Positions 1 through 4,569 of a stretch of DNA of 10,000 nucleotides are shown one piece after another. The position numbers and the translations under genes were made by a program. Source of the DNA: Chloroflexota bacterium (lineage in GTDB: Bacteria; Chloroflexota; Anaerolineae; Anaerolineales; Villigracilaceae); assembly GCA_020217065.1 (NCBI GenBank), contig JAIWOB010000051.1, positions 1-10,000 on the forward strand, in the 5' to 3' direction. The stretch's first letter is position 1. Each line of letters starts with the position of its first letter. A model generated the notes under the pieces. The model worked only from the letters and a program-made list of their open reading frames with translations, was not told the origin of the DNA and did not search any database.

Positions 1-772
1 CCTGCGCTTTGTTCTTTTCCCAGATGGCTTTGGCGGTGGCGAGGGAGTGATTGCCGTCGCCCATCGCAAAGAGCAGGACGGGCTGGTCTTTGCCAATGCC
101 ATATTTGGCGGCAAAGGTTTCGGGTTTGGCAAGTGCGCGCAAGGCTTCGACAATTTGATTCTCGAATTCAGCGCTGACGGCGTATCCCGTCAGGTGTCCG
201 CTATCCAGCATCAGGTCAAAGTCGTAGAGTTTTTCGAATTTGGATTTTGCCGCGCCAAGAGGTTCGATGACCGTGCGCTGCGGGTCGTCAATCAGCACGA
301 GGATGTGAGGAAGCTCCATCGCCGCGCCCTGACGAATTTTGACGCGCGGCGGAAGGCGGTCTACAATCGTCCCTTCGGTGGCGCGGATAAGGCTGGACGA
401 ACCTTTGTTGTAATCGTAGCGCTCAAGGTCGAGGCAGAGGATGACGCCTTTGCGGATTTTGCCGGCGACGGCGCGCTCAACATAGATGAAACCTTCGCGC
501 GGCTGAAGGATGCCCTCGTCCATGTACTTCCGCATGGCGGCTTGAACGCTCTGGATGCGCTCTTCCGCGCCTGGTTTTTCAAGATAGACCTCCGGGAAGG
601 TCAGGCGCAAAGTCGAAGGCGCGTCGCCGACGATTTTTTCAACCTGCGCCCAATACTCAGGTTCGGAAGTGAATTGGTCGCATGCGATAACCGCCCATTT
701 GGTCAGGTCCACGCCGGGCTTTGGCAAATATACTTCGGGGATTTGAACGCCGATGTCGGGAATGATTTTCAT
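1..772 (-). CDS. DUF1015 family protein (COG4198-like), 3' part missing at left edge
   Basis: This is the N-terminal 257 residues of a protein that runs off the left edge; the family is usually about 400 residues, so roughly 150 are missing. The frame is open from the ATG at 772 to base 1, with GGAGG four bases upstream of the start. Family hallmarks are the early CDQFTSEPEYW segment (residues 31-41), the central SSLIRATEGTIVDRLPPR region (about 127-144), the LPHILVLIDDP segment (154-164) and the signature GDGNHSLATAK (238-248). There is no signal peptide or membrane segment, so it is probably cytoplasmic. It lies 61 bp downstream of serA on the same strand and probably shares its transcript. 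The family has no function that I can state with certainty. Its repeated association with serA and serC suggests a role in serine metabolism (inference). The plus-strand open frame over the same bases is a shadow. Confidence 0.9.
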   Translation of the reverse strand, partial: MKIIPDIGVQIPEVYLPKPGVDLTKWAVIACDQFTSEPEYWAQVEKIVGDAPSTLRLTFPEVYLEKPGAEERIQSVQAAMRKYMDEGILQPREGFIYVERAVAGKIRKGVILCLDLERYDYNKGSSSLIRATEGTIVDRLPPRVKIRQGAAMELPHILVLIDDPQRTVIEPLGAAKSKFEKLYDFDLMLDSGHLTGYAVSAEFENQIVEALRALAKPETFAAKYGIGKDQPVLLFAMGDGNHSLATAKAIWEKNKAQ

Positions 773-786
773 GAGACCTCCAAACG

Positions 787-823
787 ACCAGCCTGACAGA
801 TTTTGGCAATCTGTCAGGCTGGT
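787..823 (-). repeat. Perfect 16-bp inverted repeat between serA and the DUF1015 gene
   Basis: The arms accagcctgacagatt (787-802) and aatctgtcaggctggt (808-823) are exact reverse complements around a 5-base loop. The hairpin starts 10 bases after the serA stop codon and ends 14 bases before the DUF1015 start, filling most of the 61-bp gap. In the minus direction it is followed by TCGTTTGG, a poor U-tract, so it is not a classical strong terminator. It could be an attenuator, a 3'-end stabiliser or processing site for serA mRNA, or a copy of a dispersed palindromic (REP/MITE-like) repeat. Confidence 0.85.
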
Positions 824-833
824 TCGTATGTTT

Positions 834-1733
834 CTATTTCTTCGCGAACTCAATCAACTTGGCGGCGACTTCCGCGCCGACCCGCGCCTGCGCTTCTTTG
901 GTGGCGGCGCCAATGTGCGGCGAGGCGATGACGTTATCCAGTTTGAGCAATTTCCAGTCCGTCGGAGGTTCTTCAGCAAAGACATCCAGCGCCGCGCCCG
1001 CCACCTGTCCGCTGGTGAGGGCGTCGTAGAGCGCGTTTTCGTCAATAATGCCGCCGCGCGCGCAGTTGATAATCCGCACGCCCTTCTTCATTTTGGCGAA
1101 TTGTTCCTTGCCAATCATATTGGCGGATTCTTTGGTCTTGGGCAGGTGCAGGCTGATATAGTCGGCTTGGGAAAGCAGTTCATCCAGGGAGACCATCTTA
1201 ACGCCTTCCGTTTCCTTGACGTAGGGGTCGTAGGCAAGAACGGTCATGCCGAGAGCGGAGGCGCGTTTTGCCACTTCCCTGCCGATGTTGCCAACGCCAA
1301 TCAGACCGAGAGTCTTACCGCCAATTTCGTCGCCTTCAAAGGCTTTCTTCTCCCACTTTTCGGCTTTCATCGTGGAAGTCGCCTTGTAAAGGGAGCGCGC
1401 CAGCATAAACATGTAACCAATCGCCAGCTCAGCCACCGAAGCGGAGCTCGCCAGCGGGGTGTTCATAACGGCAATGCCCTTCGACTTGGCATACTCGTGG
1501 TCAATGGTGTCCAAACCGACGCCGCCGCGAACAATCACTTTCAGGTTGGGGCAAACGTCAATGAGGGGCTGACGCACTTTCGTGCGCGAACGAACGACCA
1601 TGCCGTCATAGGCGGGCAGCACGTTGGGGAGTTCTTCCGGGGTAATATCGTCGCGCACATCCACAGTCAGCCCGGCGGCGCGCATCTGCTCGATATATTC
1701 CTTCTCGGTTTTGTCGCAAATCAAAATTTTCAT
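834..1733 (-). CDS. serA: D-3-phosphoglycerate dehydrogenase, short form
   Basis: This enzyme oxidises 3-phosphoglycerate to 3-phosphohydroxypyruvate with NAD+, the first step of the phosphorylated serine pathway in the cytoplasm. The 299 residues comprise the split substrate-binding domain (about 1-95 and 280-299) around an NAD-binding Rossmann domain. Visible motifs are the dinucleotide loop GLIGVGNIG (143-151), with D169 in LAYDPY as the likely ribose-binding acid. The catalytic set matches the D-2-hydroxyacid dehydrogenase family: Arg226 in NCARGG, Glu255 in DVFAEEPP and His273 in SPHIGAAT. It ends right after the substrate domain, so the ACT or ASB regulatory domains of long SerA proteins are absent; allosteric serine inhibition by an ACT domain is therefore not expected. 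The start is supported by AGGAG seven bases upstream. It is divergent from serC and followed by the DUF1015 gene. A different 2-hydroxyacid substrate is possible from sequence alone, but the serC neighbour argues for SerA. Confidence 0.95.
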   Translation of the reverse strand: MKILICDKTEKEYIEQMRAAGLTVDVRDDITPEELPNVLPAYDGMVVRSRTKVRQPLIDVCPNLKVIVRGGVGLDTIDHEYAKSKGIAVMNTPLASSASVAELAIGYMFMLARSLYKATSTMKAEKWEKKAFEGDEIGGKTLGLIGVGNIGREVAKRASALGMTVLAYDPYVKETEGVKMVSLDELLSQADYISLHLPKTKESANMIGKEQFAKMKKGVRIINCARGGIIDENALYDALTSGQVAGAALDVFAEEPPTDWKLLKLDNVIASPHIGAATKEAQARVGAEVAAKLIEFAKK

Positions 1734-1831
1734 GGGGTTTCTCCTTGGGGTGTGAATTGAAAAATTAAAAACGAGAATTCCCCCGCAAGGCGGATGATTC
1801 CCGTCAAAAGAGGCTTCTTCACCACAAAGTC

Positions 1832-1860
1832 ATTCTAACCACCGCGCCGGGCTTTGTCAA
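1832..1860 (-). promoter_or_regulatory. Predicted sigma70-type promoter of serA
   Basis: On the minus strand, TTGACA (1855-1860, full consensus) is followed after 17 bases by TAGAAT (1832-1837, five of six consensus bases). Transcription would start near 1825, leaving a leader of about 90 nt before the serA ATG. I see no convincing riboswitch or attenuator fold in that leader. Confidence 0.75.
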
Positions 1861-1915
1861 CGACAGGCATCACATGAAAATCATGCCAATTGTTCTTGCT
1901 AATTTGTCTGACAAA
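1853..1915. promoter_or_regulatory. Candidate shared operator: TTTGTC/GACAAA sites in the serA-serC divergent region
   Basis: TTTGTC-T-GACAAA at 1903-1915 is a perfect 13-bp palindrome lying between the serC -35 and -10 elements. A second TTTGTC (1853-1858) overlaps the serA -35 box and is followed by a related GACA. A third small palindrome, CATGA-AAA-TCATG (1873-1885), lies midway between the two promoters. A repressor bound here could control both genes together. The palindromes and positions are seen directly; the operator role is inference. Confidence 0.4.
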
Positions 1916-1925
1916 AAGATATAAT
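1896..1925 (+). promoter_or_regulatory. Predicted promoter of serC
   Basis: TTGCTA (1896-1901, four of six consensus bases) is followed after 18 bases by a perfect TATAAT (1920-1925). The start point would be near 1932, giving a leader of about 80 nt, too short for a T-box. AGGAG at 1999-2003 sits nine bases before the serC ATG. Confidence 0.7.
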
Positions 1926-2012
1926 GAAAAGAAAGCGTCATAAAGAATCCAGCCCCCACGAGGACACGCAGAAGTCTACGCAAACATTCACACTTAACAG
2001 GAGTCACTTAAA

Positions 2013-3104
2013 ATGTCCGAACTCAAACGCGCCCATAATTTCAACCCAGGACCAGCCGCCCTGCCGCTGGAAGTCTTACAGCAGGCGCAAGCGGAAATGC
2101 TCGACTTCAAAGGCACCGGGATGTCGGTCATGGAAATCAGCCATCGCTCGAAAGAATTCGAAGCCATCATTCAAACCGCCGAAGCGGATTTGCGCGACCT
2201 GCTGGGCATTCCGTCTAATTACAAAGTCATGTTCCTGCAAGGCGGCGCCTCTTTGCAATTCGCCATGCTGGCGATGAATCTGCGCCCCGCCGGCGCCTCC
2301 GCGGATTATATCGTCACCGGCGCCTGGAGCAAGACCGCCATCAAAGAATCCAAGAAGTTGGGAACGGCGCGCGCCGCAGCCAACACCGAAGCCGAAGGCT
2401 TCAACTGCCTGCCCGCCAGCCTCGACCTCGACCCGAAAGCCGCGTACCTGCACTTTACGTCGAACGAGACCATTCACGGCGTCGAATTCTTCAACGAGCC
2501 AATTCCGCCCGCCGGCGTCCCTCTGGTCTGCGATTGCTCCTCCGATTTCGTCAGCCGCCCGATTGACGTTTCCAAGTACGCCATGTTGTACGCGGGCGCG
2601 CAGAAAAACGCCGGACCTGCCGGCGTGACTGTGGTTATCCTCCGCGAGGACATGCTGGAGCGCGTCCCCGAAAACCTGCCGGTCATGCTCGATTACAAGA
2701 CTCTCGCCGCCAGCGGCTCCCTGCACAATACGCCGCCCGCCTATTCCATTTACATCGTGGGGCTGGTTTTCCAATGGATTAAGAAACAAGGCGGGCTTGC
2801 CGCCATCGAAAAGACCAACCGCGCCAAAGCAAAACTGGTTTACGACGCCATTGACCAGAGCGGCGGTTTCTATCGCGGACACGCCAAGCCCGACGCCCGT
2901 TCGCTGATGAACGTCCCCTTCCGCCTGCCCAGCGAAGAGCTGGAGGAGACCTTTGCCAAGGAAGCCAAGAAAAACAACCTCATTGGTCTCAAAGGACATC
3001 GCTCCGTCGGAGGAATGCGGGCTTCAATTTACAACGCCGTCACTCTTGAATCTACGCAGGCGCTGGCGGATTTCATGAAGGAGTTCCAGAAGAAAAACGG
3101 CTAA
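2013..3104 (+). CDS. serC: Phosphoserine aminotransferase
   Basis: This PLP-dependent enzyme transfers the amino group of glutamate to 3-phosphohydroxypyruvate, giving O-phosphoserine, the second step of serine synthesis; many SerC enzymes also act in pyridoxine synthesis. The 363-residue length is that of bacterial SerC (about 360). Hallmarks are the N-terminal FNPGPAALP (10-18), the SVMEISHRSKEF segment (38-49), the cofactor-phosphate loop GGAS (77-80), the Schiff-base lysine Lys198 in YAGAQKNAGPAGV, the HNTPPAYSIY segment (238-247) and the substrate-binding HRSVGGMRASIYNA near the C terminus (329-342). The start is fixed by a good AGGAG and by homology from the first residues. It is monocistronic, with its own promoter and a strong terminator, and is divergent from serA. 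The longer open frames on the opposite strand and at 1924 are shadows. Confidence 0.97.
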   Translation: MSELKRAHNFNPGPAALPLEVLQQAQAEMLDFKGTGMSVMEISHRSKEFEAIIQTAEADLRDLLGIPSNYKVMFLQGGASLQFAMLAMNLRPAGASADYIVTGAWSKTAIKESKKLGTARAAANTEAEGFNCLPASLDLDPKAAYLHFTSNETIHGVEFFNEPIPPAGVPLVCDCSSDFVSRPIDVSKYAMLYAGAQKNAGPAGVTVVILREDMLERVPENLPVMLDYKTLAASGSLHNTPPAYSIYIVGLVFQWIKKQGGLAAIEKTNRAKAKLVYDAIDQSGGFYRGHAKPDARSLMNVPFRLPSEELEETFAKEAKKNNLIGLKGHRSVGGMRASIYNAVTLESTQALADFMKEFQKKNG

Positions 3105-3131
3105 CGCTTCGCTCAGGTTTACAATTTCAAG

Positions 3132-3164
3132 ACCTCCAGTTCCTCACAGGCTGGAGGTTTTTTT
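3132..3164 (+). terminator. Rho-independent terminator of serC
   Basis: ACCTCCAG (3132-3139) pairs perfectly with CTGGAGGT (3151-3158) around an 11-base loop, followed by seven consecutive T residues (3158-3164). It begins 27 bases after the serC stop. Confidence 0.92.
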
Positions 3165-3302
3165 GGCTCTCCAGGAAGCGCCGTAATCAAAAACCGTTTG
3201 AAAGCGGAATTGAGGAACGAACGCGGCGTCACACGGATTTCTTTGGGCTTTTCCACGTAATTTCCGTCATCCGCGTTCGGGATTCACGGTAAATCCTCAA
3301 GA

Positions 3303-3347
3303 CCCGCTCTTTTAAAAAGCGGGATAGGCGTTCCAACGTGATAGAAT
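3303..3347 (+). promoter_or_regulatory. Possible extended -10 promoter and adjacent inverted repeat
   Basis: TGATAGAAT at 3339-3347 fits an extended -10 element (TGn followed by TAGAAT), with no good -35 box. Just upstream, CCCGCT (3303-3308) and AGCGGG (3318-3323) form a 6-bp inverted repeat around CTTTTAAAA, where an activator or repressor could bind. The rest of the 217-bp gap (3165-3381) shows no supported gene. Confidence 0.4.
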
Positions 3348-3381
3348 CGCAAAAAGCCTTTCGCACCCTGGAACTCCTTTT

Positions 3382-4278
3382 ATGAAAAAAAATCTCTTTT
3401 CCCGCCTGACAAAGCCGCGCTTGGCGCAGCGCATCGGCAATAAAATACGTTCCCTTTTTTTCTCGGAACAATGGACCATCCTGCTTGCGCGCGATATGGA
3501 TTACCAGTCGTTGGACTGGGCAAAATTCAAGAAACTTGCGCCGCCCCGCGACCATTTCTGGGCGGACCCTTTCGTCTGGAAACATGAAAACAAGTTTTAC
3601 CTCTTCATCGAAGATTTGCCCTACGCGACCGGACGCGGCTATATCGCCTGCCTGACCCTTGACGAGAATTTGGATGTCGTCTCACAGCAAGTCGTTCTCG
3701 ACAAGCCGTTTCACCTTTCCTATCCGTTTCTCTTTGAATACGGCGGTCAGTTATACATGCTGCCTGAGATGAAACATAACAACCGGATGGAACTCTACCG
3801 CTGTGAGCGTTTTCCCGACCAATGGACGCTGGAAAAGGTTTTGCTGGATAACGCGCGCGCATTGGACGGAACCCTGCTGGAAGAAAATGGAAAGTGGTGG
3901 CTGTTTGTAACCCTCCATCAGGAGGGCGGCTCCAGTTGGGATAACCTCCACCTTTACTACGCCGATTCGCCGCTTTCCGACGAATGGACGCCCCACCCCT
4001 GCAACCCAATTGTCCAAGACCTCCGTTCCGCCCGCCCCGCCGGACGTATTTTCCGCCGCGAAAACAGTCTCATCCGCCCCTCTCAGGATTGTTCCGTTGA
4101 CTACGGACATGCGATGCGTTTCAACCGCATTGTCACGCTCAACGAAACCAACTACGCCGAGACCTGCGAGAGCGTCTTTGAGCCGCCGCCCGATGGAAAA
4201 TTTTTGGCGACTCATACCTTCAACAGCATGGAAGGTTTGACCGCCATAGACGCCATTCAACTCAGATTTAGGTTTTGA
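3382..4278 (+). CDS. Beta-propeller protein, glucosamine inositolphosphorylceramide transferase N-terminal-like
   Basis: The 298-residue protein resembles the N-terminal domain of plant glucosamine inositolphosphorylceramide transferase (GINT1) and its stand-alone bacterial relatives, which are predicted five-bladed, GH43-like beta-propellers. In order, the conserved blocks are DHFWADPFVW (57-66), FYLFIED (72-78), LSYPFLFEYGGQLYMLPE (112-129), LYRCERFPDQW (138-148), LDGTLLEENGKWWLF (161-175), RSARPAGRIFRR (215-226) with RPSQDC (232-237), and HTFNSMEGLTAIDA (278-291). The repeated D-P-F, P-E and D-G-T-L pattern at blade starts is typical. No signal peptide or membrane helix is evident; the N terminus is basic. 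Bacterial relatives are often linked to sugar-modifying or formyltransferase-like genes, so surface-glycan modification is plausible, but the reaction is unknown. The start has only a weak GGAA-type ribosome site. The next small gene begins at or just past its stop. Confidence 0.72.
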   Translation: MKKNLFSRLTKPRLAQRIGNKIRSLFFSEQWTILLARDMDYQSLDWAKFKKLAPPRDHFWADPFVWKHENKFYLFIEDLPYATGRGYIACLTLDENLDVVSQQVVLDKPFHLSYPFLFEYGGQLYMLPEMKHNNRMELYRCERFPDQWTLEKVLLDNARALDGTLLEENGKWWLFVTLHQEGGSSWDNLHLYYADSPLSDEWTPHPCNPIVQDLRSARPAGRIFRRENSLIRPSQDCSVDYGHAMRFNRIVTLNETNYAETCESVFEPPPDGKFLATHTFNSMEGLTAIDAIQLRFRF

Positions 4279-4283
4279 CGCGC

Positions 4284-4544
4284 ATGAACGACAAGGTCAA
4301 CTTAATTAAAATGCTGCTGGGGCGGCTGGAAAGAATCTCTGTCGATTCGCACTGGGCGCATCGAGCCAGCGGAATCCGCGGGGCTTTAATTCGTTCAGCG
4401 GAAAGGATGGAGGCGGGGCAAACCGTCGAAGACGGAGAGATACAACGGCAAGTTGATGCGGGATTTTCTCTCCTTGAAATTTCAGCCAGGGAAAAGCGTC
4501 CGCCGCGCTGGAGGCAAAAACGGAATCAAAAAAGCGTCCCCTAA
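4284..4544 (+). CDS. Small hypothetical protein coupled to the propeller gene
   Basis: I do not recognise this family. From the ATG at 4284 it has 86 residues; a TTG at 4275 overlapping the previous stop would add three. The ATG lies 5 bases past that stop, so translational coupling is likely. The first half looks helical and conserved in style: LLGRLERISVDSHWAHRASG (11-30), then a second helix around RGALIRSAERME. The C-terminal tail is basic (KRPPRWRQKRNQKS), suggesting binding to nucleic acid, membrane phosphate or an acidic partner (inference). There are no cysteines, signal peptide or membrane segment. The last four codons and the stop lie inside a terminator hairpin, so the final residues are constrained by that structure. 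Against chance: the frame is in operon register and has a patterned sequence. Confidence 0.6.
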   Translation: MNDKVNLIKMLLGRLERISVDSHWAHRASGIRGALIRSAERMEAGQTVEDGEIQRQVDAGFSLLEISAREKRPPRWRQKRNQKSVP

Positions 4545-4556
4545 ACGGGGACGCTT
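4528..4556 (-). terminator. Rho-independent terminator of the beta-helix gene, overlapping the small gene's end
   Basis: AAGCGTCCCC (4532-4541) and GGGGACGCTT (4547-4556) form a perfect 10-bp stem with a 5-base loop. Read on the minus strand the stem is followed by a run of six T (4533-4528), the classical form, 13 bases after the stop of the gene at 4570-7239. On the plus strand the tail is CTAAAAAA, so it would terminate the small gene poorly. The TAA of the plus-strand gene lies in the hairpin loop. Confidence 0.88.
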
Positions 4557-4569
4557 CTAAAAAATGAGA

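Noticed and set aside
47..796. Long plus-strand open frame of 249 codons
   Set aside because: It is antisense to the DUF1015 gene, which has clear family motifs and a ribosome binding site; the product has no recognisable pattern.
753..1760. 335-codon plus-strand open frame opposite serA
   Set aside because: Shadow of serA, whose catalytic Arg, Glu and His motifs are all intact on the minus strand.
1734..1831. Possible riboswitch or attenuator in the serA leader
   Set aside because: Only a 4-bp CCGC/GCGG stem can be seen and no terminator-antiterminator pair or known aptamer pattern is recognisable.
1924..2277. Plus-strand open frame starting at the serC -10 element
   Set aside because: Its ATG lies within the promoter, upstream of the predicted transcript start, and most of it overlaps serC out of frame.
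2076..2999. 307-codon minus-strand open frame opposite serC
   Set aside because: Shadow of serC; Gly/Val/Phe/Gln-rich composition typical of the complement of GC-biased codons.
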